A stretch of 64,000 bases of DNA from Crotophaga sulcirostris (taxonomy: Eukaryota > Chordata > Aves > Cuculiformes > Crotophagidae). Position numbers and translations under genes: made by a program. The notes under the pieces are model-generated. The model was not told the DNA's origin. It ran no database searches and worked only from the letters and a program-made list of their open reading frames with translations. The stretch is from contig VYZB01000036.1 of NCBI GenBank assembly GCA_013397455.1, positions 1,782,657 to 1,846,656 on the forward strand. The letters run 5' to 3'. Of the stretch, positions 46,190 through 58,900 are shown piece after piece. Each line of letters opens with the position of its first letter. Position 1 is the first letter of the stretch.

Positions 46190-47790
46190 AAAACTTGACA
46201 AGTGCTTATGTTTCTCTGTGTGTCCAAGTCCTTGCTTCTGCCTTTTGCGACTTGGGCCATGTGGCTTGAGCCCTTGCCGGTGAAGACTGAGATAAAAAAG
46301 TCGTTGAATGTATCAGCCTTCTCCATATCCTGAGTAACCAGGTCCCCTCTCTCCTTCCAGAGAGGACCCACATTCTCCCTAGTCTTCCTTTTATCACCAA
46401 AGCTTTTCTTGTTGCCGTTGATGACCCTGGCGAGATTTAATTCTACCAGGGCTTTAGCTTTGCTAGCCTGATCCGTGGCTGCTCAGACAATTTCTCTGTA
46501 TTTTTCCCAGGCTACCTGCCCTTGCTTCCACCCTCTGTAGGTTTCTTTTATGTGTTTGAGTTGGATCTCGGAGCAACTTGTTCATCCATGCAGACCTCCT
46601 GACTTTTTTACCTGACTTTCTCCGTCGGGATACATCGCTCCTGAGCTTGGAGGAGGTGATCCGTGAATATTAACCAGCTCTCTTCCCTCCAGTGCTTTAC
46701 CTCATGGTACTCTACCAAGCAGATCCCTGAAGAAACCAAAGTCTACTTTCCTGAAGGCCAAGCTTCAGGTGAGCTTGCTGTGCTTCCTCCTCGCTGCCCT
46801 AAAGATATTGAACTCCACCATTTCACGGTTACTGCAAACAAGACAGCCTTTGAGCTTCATGTTCCTCATCAGCCTCTCTTTGTTGGTGAGAACAAGGTCC
46901 AGCTCCTCTCCTCATTGGCTCTGCCATCAGTTGAAGAAGGAAGTTATCATCGGTGCATTCCAGGAATCTCCTGGATTGCTTGTGCCCTGCTGTGTTGTCC
47001 CTCCAACAAATATTGGGGTGGTTAAAATGCCCCATGAGGACTAGTGTTTGTGAAACTGATACTGTTCCTATCTGTCTATAGAGGGCCTCATCTGCTCTGT
47101 CATGCTTTTACAGTGACCTGTACCAGACTCCCACTATAATGTCACCTGTCTCTGCCTTCCCTTTAATCCTGACCCACAGGCTCTTGGTCAGCTCCTCTTC
47201 TGTCCCCAGATAGAGCTCCATGCACTCCGGCTGGTCATTGACATAGAAGGTGACTCCCCCTCCTCATCTTTCCTGCCTGTCCTTCCTAAAGACCCCACAT
47301 CCTTCCATTCCAATATTCCAGTCATAGGATCGATCCCACCACATCTCCATGATGCCAATGAGATCATAGCCCTGCAGGCATAAGCACATCTCTAACTGAT
47401 CTTGTTTATTCCCCACACTTTGTGTTTGCACAGAGGAATTTAAGTTGGCCCCTGAATGAGTCTGGCTTACTGGCTGGAGGGTCTGGAATTCCTTTGTGCT
47501 CTTCAGGTGCTCTCCTGCTGACCTGCAATCCTTCTCCAGTCTCTGGGCATCTATTGCTGTCACTGGCATCAAACTGGTAGGAGTGGGATGGAATGAGGTT
47601 TCCCTGCCCCAGCAACTTTAGTTTCAAGCCCTTTTCACCAGCTTGGCAAGCCTATGACTGAAGATGCTCTTCCTCCTCTCTGATAGATGAACCTTATCAG
47701 CCCCAGGAGACCAAGTTTCTCAAAGCAAGTCCCATGGTCTAAGTAGCCCAACCAGCTGTGGCACCAGTCCTGTAACCGTTTGTAGATGGC
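46190..47790 (-). mobile_element. CR1 LINE fragment lacking its 3' half
   Basis: Minus strand. In order from 47.79 kb downward: a stretch probably from the pre-ORF2 region; the ORF2 start and endonuclease (DQLEMCLCLQGYDLIGIMEM WWDRSYDW near 47300-47400); GHFNHPNICWRDNTAGHKQS near 47000; and the endonuclease-RT linker ([20 protein letters not shown] near 46350). The RT core, the rest of ORF2 and the 3' UTR are missing. Frames are broken. This is the reverse of the usual CR1 truncation pattern. Confidence 0.87.
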
Positions 47791-48329
47791 CTAATGAATA
47801 CTGGTCATAGGCAGCTGTTAAGCTAGTCTACGTATGTCTAAGAGAGAGCATATCCATATAAATCAACTGAGTGCAGTTCTGCCACCAGTGGGAGACTGGG
47901 TTTCTGCACTCTGCCTGACTCCACTAAGCTTGTGGGAATGTTGTAACACTGAGACCTTGAGCACTCCATCAAAATTGGTTGAAATTTTCAAGATGGTTCC
48001 AAAGCTATTGCAAGACTCAGACTAACAGAATGTGCAGCATAGTAAATCTTGCTTCCTTAGGAAGTGAGGCTAAAACTGTAGAAAAGCCAAAAGAGATGAG
48101 AGATTTATTCAGATAGACAGTTGATTGTCACTACATTACAGCTAAATGCAATTCAAATTTGCACTGCAAATTAGGTTTGCTTTGCATGTACATGGCATGT
48201 CTAATTTGGTCTAGAAGTTCAAAATAAAGGATATTTCCATTAAAATAAAGCAAATGACAACAAACTAAAGCTCCAGGTTGGGAGGTACAAAGCACAACAC
48301 AAATCTGGTCAAAAGAGACTATACAACTC

Positions 48330-48921
48330 TGCATGTTTTGGCTGGGATAGAGTTAATTTTCTTCATAGTTACCAATATGAGGCTGTGTTTTGAATTCTTG
48401 TTGAAATCAGTGTTGGTATCACAGGGCTGTTTTGGTTACTGCTGAGCAGTGCTTACAGAGTCAAGACCTTTTCTGCTCCTCACACTGTCCCACCAGCGAG
48501 TAGGCGGGGGGTGCCCAAGACATTGGCAGGGGACACAGCTGGGGCAGCTGACTAACTGACCAAAGGGATATCCCACACCATATGACACCATGCTCAGCAT
48601 ATAAAGCTGGGGGAAGAAGGAGGAAGGGGGAGGGACATTTGGAGTTATGGCATTTGTCTTCCTAAAAAACCATTACACATGATGGAGCCCTGCTTTCCTG
48701 GAGATCTCTGAATACCTGTCTACAGATGAGAAGTAGTGAATTAATTCCTTTGTTTGCTTTGCTTATGTGCACAGCTTTTGCTTTTACCTACTAAACTCTT
48801 TTTATGCCAATTCTTGAGTTTTCTCACTTTTAGCCTTCCTGTTCTCTTCCCCGTCCCACCCAAAGGAAGTGAGTGAGTCACTGTGTGCTGCTTAGCTGCC
48901 AGATGGGGTTAAACCATGGCA
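48330..48921 (+). mobile_element. ERV LTR, second copy, diverged
   Basis: Same family as the LTR at 17.5 kb: GGCTGGGATAGAGTTAATTT, TTCTTCATAGTTACC, CCAAAGGGATATCCCACACC and GGGGTTAAACCATGGCA at the end. The 5' tip is altered. It keeps a TATA box (TATAAA, 48600-48605). The middle to 3' part has extra sequence (48650-48760) not seen in the other two. I see no clear target duplication and no internal viral genes beside it. Confidence 0.85.
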
Positions 48922-50019
48922 ACAAATGCGACAGAAAAGATTGACACAAGGCTGTTCCTATTTCAGTGTCCAAAATCCATGAATGTACTAAAAAATCAGG
49001 AATCAGAGGATTAAGAAATGATGACAGAAATAGTATTTAGCAGTAAAATAAGTGAGTAGTTACCTCAGTAACAACGTATTTCAGCTACCTCCGTTCAAGC
49101 TGGAATTAGACAGCAATGACAAATAGTCTCAAGGAATGAAACCTCAAACAGAGGATGAATCCCTGTAAAGAGCAGGACTGATCTTCCCTGACGCTGGCCT
49201 ACTGGGCCCCTCTGTCACATTTTGACAGTACCTGTGTGAATGAAATTTAGGCTAATGAAACTTAACTGAAATAACATGGGCAGAGGATATTTTGGCAGAT
49301 GATATTTTTTCCATGAAGTCATGCATCATGACTCTTGCTTGAACTGTTCTTATCTCACAACTTTTATTAGTTTAGGGACATTTTTAATGTGTTAAAGAAA
49401 AGGTTGGTGTGCAAATCAGCATTTTTTTCATTCATCAGCTTGGCACACTTTTCTGATACCTCCTTAAAAATAACTTAAGATGTGATATTTAATTGGCCAC
49501 TCAAAGTATATTGTCCAAGCATCGTGGCAGCAGCCTCCCAGGTGAATTAATTCTGTTGTTTGCTTCACTTGTAATACATCTCCTTGAACTCATCGCACAG
49601 TTAAAAGTTATATTATATTAAGCAGTATAGATATTAGAGAATAGTTCTGAAAACCAAGTTAATTTAGTCTTATCACCAGTCTGATGGACATGCTGAGTCT
49701 CTCAGTCTTTACTGTCACATAGACTGGGTCCCAGACAGCTAATAAATTCAGTTAGTTATGTGCAAAGGAATAAGATACAGCCCATAGAGGATTGTAGTAG
49801 CCCTGGGCGATAGAATAGTCGGATTCCATTAATTCAGCATTGACATTAACTCATCCTGTACTATAGATACAAACATCGCAATAGGGTAAACACACTATTT
49901 GTATTTTTAAAAGAGGAAAAAGACAAGCCAAGGATGTCAGTTTACCTTCAGTCCCCCCAGATACTGAAGCAAGTAATGGTAGATACTGTTAGTAAGTATT
50001 TAGAAGATTATGGGGACAT
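48922..50019. other. Intergenic, no gene recognised
   Basis: AT-rich, only short open frames. Decayed LINE sequence may begin within it. Confidence 0.5.
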
Positions 50020-52480
50020 GTAAATGTCAACATATGCCTGCCAAGTACAAATCATGACAAGTCATCTGATTTCCTTCTCAATAAGGAATAGGCCTTGAGA
50101 AAGAGATGTGGAATCTAACAGGATTTCAGGAAGACTTTTGTTTTCTTACATGAGAATGTCATTCATAAACAAGGTAATGTGACTAGAAAAGCGCATGCAA
50201 AGAGAATTTACCAGTGATTTACTGTCAAACAAGAAAATTACATTAAGACTCTATCCTGATACCATTAAATATGTTCATTCATAACCTGGTATGTTTGTTA
50301 AATTTGTAAATGATTTTACGCTGAAGGATCTACAAGCACAGAGAAGGCCAGCATGAGAATTTAAAATTATTTTGATGAATTCAAAGAATAGTCTACAGAA
50401 AGAATACATATTTCAAGTTTGGAAATGTGAAATTCTGCTCTCAGGTAAGAATAGACATTGTGTGGGTGACGCACAGGCAGTGGTAATTAAAAAAATCACA
50501 CATGGGAATAAGGTAAAAATGCTACCAGAGTGTGTGTATACATGAGTTATGTTCCTAAGTAGAAGTATAATATTAGAGCTACAGTTTATCAGATTGCCAG
50601 AATGATGACAGTTATCACAAACTGCTAAAGAAAATAGTGAGGCCGAAATTTATAATAATGAGACATTTCAATTATTTGCTGTCATGTGATTAAGATCCCC
50701 AGCAATCAGGAAGCCGGTGTGAGACAAAATGAGATGAAACTTCTTCAGCAGTAACATTCAAATTTCAAGGAGAAAAAGAAAATTTGAAAGAAGCAAGTAA
50801 CAAAAAGTTTGCATTGGATTTGAGACATGGAAAAACGTGTCATAGGCCAGGAGTCAATGAATACTCTCAAATATGAACATATTAAAAGCGTTTTAAACTG
50901 AAACACTAGGGTGATCAAACTCCAGAGAAAGACACTAAAATATGGAAATAAGTTTATAAAAAAGTAGCAATGTCCAAAAGAAGAAGGAAAAAAAAACCAA
51001 AACCAGAAGTTCTAAGAAGTTACATGTAATATCAGAGGTGAGTCCAAAAGCAATGTTTTGAAGAAACCCTGGGTAAATTCCAAAGCCATCTTAACTGCAT
51101 TGGAGAGAAGCCCCTCACTAGACTGATCAGTAACCACAAGCAGCACTCAAGAAAGATAAACTATATCAGAAAAAGCTAAATTAATTGTTTGCGTTGTTTT
51201 TCGCTGGAGAGAAGGTCAGGGTAGTTCTTAACACCTTTCTTTTTAGAGAGATAACTCTGAGAAACTGTCTCAATTCAAACTATTAATAAGAGGCTTTTGA
51301 AAAAAAAGCTGGTGAAATTAACTGTACTAAATTACAAGAACAAGTTGGTAAAAAATTGAAACATTAAATTGCTAAGCAGGGGTAATTAATTAATTAAATA
51401 TACTAGTAGATGCGCGGATAAAGATAATGTGCTGACAAAGAGTCAACAGAACTTCTGTTGGGGAGTCATGCCTTACCGATCTTTTAGAGATCTCTGAAGG
51501 AAAAAAGATTATTAATGTCACATGCTGGATATGTTTTTCAAAGATACTCTTATCAAAGGCACTTAAATAAGTTCCACTGTCATACATAAGATATAAAATT
51601 AAGAATAAGGTTAAATAATCAGGTTTTACAGTAAGAAACTACCAGTGGAGACCCCCTAAGAATCTGAGGTAGAATATTTGGTGTTTGAAGTAGTCATAAC
51701 CATAAGCAAAAGGAGCAAATTGTGAAAGGACAGACTTGTCAGGTGATTAAGTATTATGCATGCTAGAAAAACATAAAATTGACTGAAAATGAATCCATGG
51801 GCATCTCAGAATATTGAAGGACTTCTCAGTAAAAACAACCAAATTAAATCATGACAAGTATAATGCCATGCACATGAGGTAAAAAATGCCCTAATTATAA
51901 ATAAATAACAGCTGTCTCTATGATATTATCTTTCAGAAAGAGGTCTGGGACCACTGAAGATGAAAAAAAAAATAAACAGAATATTAGAAATTACTGGGGA
52001 AAAGGAGAATGAAACAGAAAATCTTATTAAGTCACTATGTCAGCTAATCTCTATCCTCCTTTTTAGCACTTGATACAGTTCTGATTATATGTTCTCAAAA
52101 GAGATGTTGCAGAATTAAAAAGGTACTACAAAGGGGAGTCGGTGACTGAAATGAACAACAACTTCTGTATAAGGGAGGAAAAAAAGGACCGAGACTTTCC
52201 ATGCTTGGAGAAAAGATGATAGGGAAGGATATGATATAGGTCTATAAAATTGTAAATGTTTTGAATAAGATGAATAGGGAGTGCTTAATTATTTCTAACC
52301 TCACAACAACTATCAGACCCTCAATGACATTATCAGGCAACGAGTTAAACATTAATAAATCTTAATATAATGTGTAACTGAATTGTGGGCCTCATTGCCA
52401 CAGAATGCTTTGGAAATTAAAATTACAAATGAGTTCCCAAAGCGATGGATAAATGGATTCAGAAAATTCCGTTTGTAGCT
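50020..52480 (+). mobile_element. Ancient CR1/L3-type LINE remnants
   Basis: Patchy matches in the right order: GTCATCTGATTTCCTTCTCA near 50060, AATTTGTAAATGATTTTACG near 50305 (an RT catalytic-region equivalent), TTTAAAATTATTTTGATGAATT near 50360, then GGTCTATAAAATTGTAAATG near 52240 and CTCATTGCCACAGAATGCTT near 52395. No open frame. The middle (about 50.7-52.1 kb) is not confidently assigned. Confidence 0.5.
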
Positions 52481-52869
52481 GTAAAACATGATGGCCTTCA
52501 GTCCGTGGAGTTCTTAGGCTGATCGGACAAAGCAGAGGTAGGATCACTGTTGTGGTCTTGTCCTGGCTTTAGCTGGGTTGACAAGCAGAGCGAGAGTCAG
52601 AAATGTCATACTGCTCCAGAAAATGAAAAATATTAAGTGGTGAAGTATAAATATGAATATGAAGGAATATTTCTCCTCAGTTCAACTCCAGTAAATCCTT
52701 ATCTGGAAAAACTGGGAAGGTTTTGGCATTGCATTTCAAGAAAAATGATCCAAAAGGAATCTAAAAATATGAGAAATGTAAAAAAAATTAGACTTATAAG
52801 AAACATCAAAGGCATTAGAGATCTTTAACTTAGACTCAAATCTTCCGATATGTAAAAGGTACCCTCGAT

Positions 52870-53130
52870 GAGAGAAGAACAATTGTTTACTAGATTATAA
52901 GACTGAAGAATAAAATGTAGAAAGCTTAACCTCTTGCAAAGAACATTTAGGTTAGACCTCAGGGAGGAATTTAACAAGATCCCAAGGACTGGTGTAGAAT
53001 GCCTAGGGAAGTGTAGAATCTCTATCCTAGATTTTTAAGACATCTGTTAGATCCGTATCTTTACAGTTAGAGTGCAGATCATCCTGACTCCAGGAGGCTT
53101 GGTGGGCTACATATGTGTTCAACATCCTTT
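52870..53130 (+). mobile_element. Degraded LINE 3' fragment
   Basis: AGGTTAGACCTCAGGGAGGA, GTGTAGAATGCCTAGGGAAG and GATCATCCTGACTCCAGGAG resemble a decayed CR1/L2-type 3' region. Non-coding, weak match. Confidence 0.4.
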
Positions 53131-55390
53131 AGAGCCTTATTTTTTCTTGACATTTGAGAAATGGCTTGTCTAAAATGTGTGTGATAAATTCATACTATTT
53201 TGACTGCATGCTGTCATGCAGCTATTCATGCTGTCGTTGTGTATATTTATTTTCTTTCTCACTCCGTTTCTAATCATCTGTAATTTTATTTACATACTCA
53301 GCAACTGTTCCTCACAGTTAAATTCCTCTCCATTGGCTTGCCACTCACTGCTTAGTCTTATTCCCTGTACTTTGTCACATTCTCCTAGCTCATTTTTCAA
53401 ACAGGCAGTGGTGATTTGTTCTTATTTTTATAAGGACAATTTAAAATTTCCTTGTACTTATTTGTTTTTAAAATCACAGTATACAACAATTGGGCATGTT
53501 TTACTAAGGTCAATACCATCCTCTTATTCAATATATTCTCTCAGGAAATATTTATTACCTTGGTAAAAAGCTCAGGCCAAGTCAACCAAATATTTTGCTT
53601 AATTGTGTCAAGGGGAGAAGCACTTTTTTGCTTTAAATTTAGTGCAAGCTGTTGGCAGCATTTATACACTAAGGCTAGGCAAGGAGACAAGGAGCAGAGG
53701 TGACAAAGATTTAAATGTGATTCTTTATCTCTGACACTAGCAACTGCCAGCTGTGGTTGTGCCAGAGTGGATCGTGCTTCCATACTGGAAGAGCGGAGCT
53801 TGCACTCCCTGTGTGACACCTCAGTGATGGCACTTTATTCTCTGCCCAGGGAAGACTCAACCCACACAGGCAGTGCCTGAGCAGGCACTGGAGTGCTGAA
53901 CAGGCACCAGCTTTCTTCCTCAAGAAAGCTCTGAAGCCTGGCCTGTGTCCACACTTAGCTAAATTCTTACTTGCAAACAAAATATTGAATGAGTATCGAA
54001 ATCACAGCAGGCTAGTTTTCATGCTGTTCTATGTGCCCACATCCACTGACTGGAACAGGTAGGAATTTCCATAGAGTCTCGGTCACCAGAGCAGAGAACA
54101 CAGATCAGCGCACTCCAGGCAAGTTTACTTCCTATTGCTCGTAATAGCAGAAGTAATAGTAAAAAAGTCCAGTAGTAGAAGCAAGCCACATAATGCATCT
54201 GAGGAGGAAATGAGTCTCCTGCCTTCCTTCACAGCAGAAATCCTGAGATAACTTTTTCAGAATCATCATTATCACCTCCTAATTTTGTGTGTAAGGCCCT
54301 TAAAGATGATCAGTTTTTTCAAAGGTATTTATCCCCGTTTTCTTAAAATCTAGCCCTAAGAGACCAAAAAGAAAGGATGGAGCATCCAAAATCATACATA
54401 TCTATGACAATCATGATTATTATTCAAAGGAACAGGTATCCATTCACTCAGAGCTATCAGCAGAATCAAGATCTAAGTGAGGAATGTCATTTTTACAAAC
54501 TCACTTAGACCAGCAAGATTATGTTTTTGTTCAGAACTACATGGTGGATAACAGTTCTGCCACTGTCTTATTCCAAAGCAATTATTTCTAAAGCAACAAA
54601 TATTTTTCTTTCTTAACTAGACAAAAGCCTTCAAATGTCTTAGGATAAACTTGCCTCCTAGAAGTAAAGGCAGAGAGAGACATAGTCTACAACCCATTTC
54701 AATTAAAATAAGATTGGGCAGAGAAGTGTGCGACTTCATCCTTCCCTTTAGAGTAAGCCAAGATGTAGCAAGTGGTGGCTGAGTAACTGTGAGGGAGACT
54801 TCTCATGCCTGGTAGAGTAGTTTAGAAGAAATCTGGGCTAACTTCATCAGTGTCATAAATGAGCCATGAAACTTTGAAACTTTTTATCATTCCACCTAGA
54901 AATCTCCTAGAGAATCAGAAGGACTTCTTTTATAGTCATCCCTCTCAGTGTACATAATCCTTTGACATGCTTAGCGTTCCTTGATTACATGTGCTGTTCC
55001 TCCCTTTTGTTGATTGGCAGTGATATTGTTGTGCCAGAAGAGGTTTAAGGTTTTCTTAATTCACTCCCTTGTTGCAGCCAGCTAAGATCAAGGTCTTTGA
55101 CTGTCTTCTCTTTGTTTCTCAGAAGTTCAGTTTATTTAACTCCATTATTTTCACCTCTTTTTGGGGAAGAAAAAAAGGGTTTTCACTTAGATTTCCTGTA
55201 GATGTCTCCTGTGGTTTTATGGCACCCCTTCCTGTCTGGCTGCACTAGCCAACTCTACAATCACTGAAACACAGTATTCTTAACATTCTTAAAGAACTGC
55301 CCCTAACAGCTATGTAATTCCTTTTGTATGTGTCCAGGAAAAGTATAAGTATATACATCTACCCCAAACCAATGCTTCATGTTGATTCTC
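53131..55390. other. Intergenic, no gene recognised
   Basis: Contains a 116-codon hydrophobic plus-strand frame (53216-53566) and a small perfect hairpin near 53871 (CAGTGCCT...AGGCACTG), but no gene signal that I can support. Confidence 0.55.
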
Positions 55391-55409
55391 TATCATGGTT
55401 TCAGCTTAC

Positions 55410-55978
55410 TGTCGGGTTTTCAGCTGGGATAGAGTTAATTTTCTTCTTAGTAGCTGGTGTAGTGGTGTGTTTTGGATTTAGTACGAGAATAATATTGATA
55501 ACGCACTGATGGTTTTAGTTTTTGCTAACCAGCACTTATACTAAGTCAAGGACTTTTTGTCTTCCCATGCTCTGCTAGTGAGGAGGTGCACAAGAAACTG
55601 GGAAGGGACATTGCCAGGACAGCTGAACCAAACTGGCCAAAGGGATATTTCATACCATATGATGTCATGTTCAACATATAAACTGGGGAAGTTGGCCAGG
55701 GGGCTGGGATCACTGCTCAGAAACAGGATGGACATCAGTTCTTGGCTGATGAGCAATTGCACTGTGCATCACTTGTTTTGTGTATTCTATTATTGCTATT
55801 ACTATTAACATTAACATTAATATTAATATCTTCCTTTGCTGTCCTTAACTGTCTTTATCTCAAGCCACAAGGTTTATGTTTTTTTCCGATTCTCCTCCCC
55901 ATCCCACCAGGGGAGGAGTCGGGGAGTAAGCGAGTGGCTGCATGGTGCTTAGTTGTCAACTGGGGTTAAACCCCACCA
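55410..55978 (+). mobile_element. ERV LTR, third copy
   Basis: Same family: TGTCGGGTTTTCAGCTGGGA at the start, CCAAAGGGATATTTCATACC in the middle, GGGGTTAAACCCCACCA at the end. It retains a TATA box (TATAAA, 55677-55682) and an (ATTAAC/ATT)n microsatellite near 55795-55835. It is a solo LTR with no internal genes next to it. The exact right end is uncertain and no clear duplication is found. A partial second copy of the LTR 5' tip sits just upstream (see findings). Confidence 0.87.
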
Positions 55979-55985
55979 ATGTCAA

Positions 55986-58900
55986 AGGTGATAAATATTT
56001 TTATTAAAGGTTTTGCCTGTTAGTCCTGAAAATATCTTAACTTCATTTGCTATTGTTTAATTTTACATGAATTTAACAGACTAATAATACGAATATCAGT
56101 CCTGGTGTTGCCTGATTCTGATGACAAGTACTTACAGAGGATGCAAAAAGGCACCAAACATTTCCATGAAGTGTCTATTCATTATTTGAGCTATGTAAAT
56201 ATGAATTAGTAAGTAACAACAGTAAAAGAGTAAGAGAAACAAAGAGAAACAAAAATGCTCCTATGCTCTGTGGCTGCTTAACTTTGCCATTTGCTTATTG
56301 TAATTCCACCTGTTCAATAATCTCTGTAGTTAAAACTTAGAAAATTGTCAGATATGTATTTTTAAGAGAGAAAAATACCTTTGGTTTTCTGTATAGATCG
56401 CAACATTATAAAGTATAAATAGACCTAACAGGAATTTCAGAAACTGATTTACAGTATGGAACAGCATTGTCAACTCTGTAAAATGGGTTATGAAATTATG
56501 TCAGGTAATTTCTATAACCTAAGATTATTCTACAGTTTAAAAATTAAATTCTAAACATCACCTTCTAGAGCCCTAAGCTTAATCCTGGTAGAAGTGCTGC
56601 AAAACACTGCTGCACATCTTACATAAAAGCTACATTATAAGAAGCTAGTATGCACCCCCTGCCCATAATGCATTGAGCTCCTTTAATAACTGATTCTCCA
56701 ATAAACTGTTTTCTCCTCATTGTACAGTGTAGCCTATGCCCTATTTATTGTACATAGTTCAACTCCGGCTCTGAATTATTAACTTTCTTAGAGGTTCTTC
56801 CATAATACACATCAATACAGGAAGTGAATACTTCCCAAACATTTATTTTCACAAATGATATTACAGATATTATTCTTTCTTTTACTATGAAACATTAAGG
56901 TCAAAGTACTTACTAATTTTGAGTACTTGGTTTGAGACTCTTATGATGATATTTTTCAGTGTAAGCAGCATAATACTGACTTCACTAAATTCAAAGTGCA
57001 TTTGTTACCTTCAGAGGTTGCAATGAACACTCTCTCAAATGAAACCACAGTGTTTCAAGTCCGATATCCATAAAATAAACACAAAATTGATGAACGTGCA
57101 AGATAAGAGAAGCCTAGTTTGCATAATATCTAATTATGTGACAGAGACAGAAAGTAAACGTAGTTCTCTAAGGTTGCCCCATCAGACCAATACCATTTTT
57201 CCTTCTTTCTCTTTCCTTTACAGCACTGCCTCACACATCTCATTGCTTCTTCTCTACCATTTACTGCAAGAATTGCCAGCTTTTTGGATGCTATGCACTG
57301 TATGCCAATAGTGATTGAGGAACAACACTAGGAGAATTCTAGGATGACTGACAGGCAAGAGATGATAATGGTTTCCTAAAGATCCCATTGGTCCTTACAG
57401 AATGGATCTGGATTAGATTACAGCAATGATTGTCTTGATTTTATTTCTCACACAACAAGGAGTTGAAGAAACAAACACCTTCAGTAACAAAACATTCCTA
57501 GCACTGATAATGTAAGAGCTACACAGTCCATCATCTAAGTCTGCCTAGAGAACCAGCCCAGGCTTCCCATGTACTGCTGGTGTATTCTATGTCACTCCAT
57601 CACTCAACACAGTTCCAGTTTCTCTCTTCTTTCACCTTGCAAGCTCAGCTGGCTTGGTTGTCCCCTGCACACCTGTTGTTTCAGTCTCTTCTCTTCCTCT
57701 ACCCCTTTCAGATTTCTACTCTTGATCTATCAAGATTTGATTCATGTCCTCCTCCATATGATCCAAGCTTAAATGTTGAGAGTATAAGGATGAGAGCACA
57801 TGATTGTTCACAACAGTAGACTTTTCTTCAAACCAGTTCACCCCATTTAGGTAGGAACTACCACTTCAGAAAAGTTCTTCTCAGTTTGAGCCTGAGATGC
57901 CCAATGCAGAGTCTCTGGGAACTTTGGCTAAGAATCTTAAGCATAACTCTAATAATACTAGCAGAATGGCAGATTTTCAGAAGTCTGTAAGTTGACCAGC
58001 TGTTAGCAGACATAAAGATAACAACATAGCAAATTTCAAGAACCCTGCACTGAAGTATTAGGATGGTAAAATTTCTAAATTTTTGTCAGAATTTTTCAAA
58101 AAGCCAAACCCACAGAATTCTCCTTAGCACTGTTACTAGAACGAAGATTTTTATTAGTCAGTCTTAGCCAGCACATTTTTAGCCCAAGCAGTTAGTGTTT
58201 GCAATATGATAGAGAAATAAAACCTGGATATTATAAATGAGAAAATGTCAGACTGCAATGGGAAGTGCTACCTTTACCACATCATGCCAGAGCCAGGAGC
58301 TTCCCTAATCCCATCCACCAACTTCTCTCTCCCATTCTGCTTCCAATGAGTTAGTAAGTTGTGTTTTCCTAGTGCAGTGCGCTGACAAGTTCCAAGACCA
58401 TACAAAAATTATGAAGTGACCTAATGAGGAACAGGAGAGAGATGGAGTGTGTGTGGGGCAGGGATGATTTCTCTCTCATGATCAAGGGTTTTCCCTTTGG
58501 TATGAACTAGCATGGACAAGTAGAGCATGCCCTTATGGCAGGATCTTTAAGATAGATGAAATTAAGTTCCCTCAGTCACATCGAAACTGTCCCAAATGGC
58601 ATCAATGTCTTAATTCATTCCTCTCTCACAATTATTTCTGCCTCCAGTCAGGGAACTTGAACTAAGATTCTTTTACAAGAATCCAAGCTTCCTGACTAGA
58701 GACAGAAAAAGTAACCTGCAGGGGAGAGGAAATGTAGGAACAAGGATGAGATCTTTCAAACTGTGCTCAGAACCATAGAACAGCTAAACTCATGGACCCC
58801 ATTTCCTGGTGATTCCACAGGACTTCACCTATGTTATGTAAGCAAAAGCAACTCATTTGAATTCAGGATCAGCATAAGAGGTACAAAATTGTAACAGAAA

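Noticed and set aside
46147..47627. Minus-strand frames with DFNHP-like and WWD-like motifs as a gene
   Set aside because: CR1 endonuclease and linker fragments, frameshifted and lacking the RT.
52560..52580. TGTCCTGGCTTTAGCTGGG as a fourth LTR start
   Set aside because: Only about 19 bp resemble the LTR tip; the sequence after it does not follow the LTR. A chance match or a tiny remnant.
53871..53890. Short perfect hairpin as a possible microRNA
   Set aside because: The arms are only 8 bp with a 4-base loop, far too short for a microRNA precursor.
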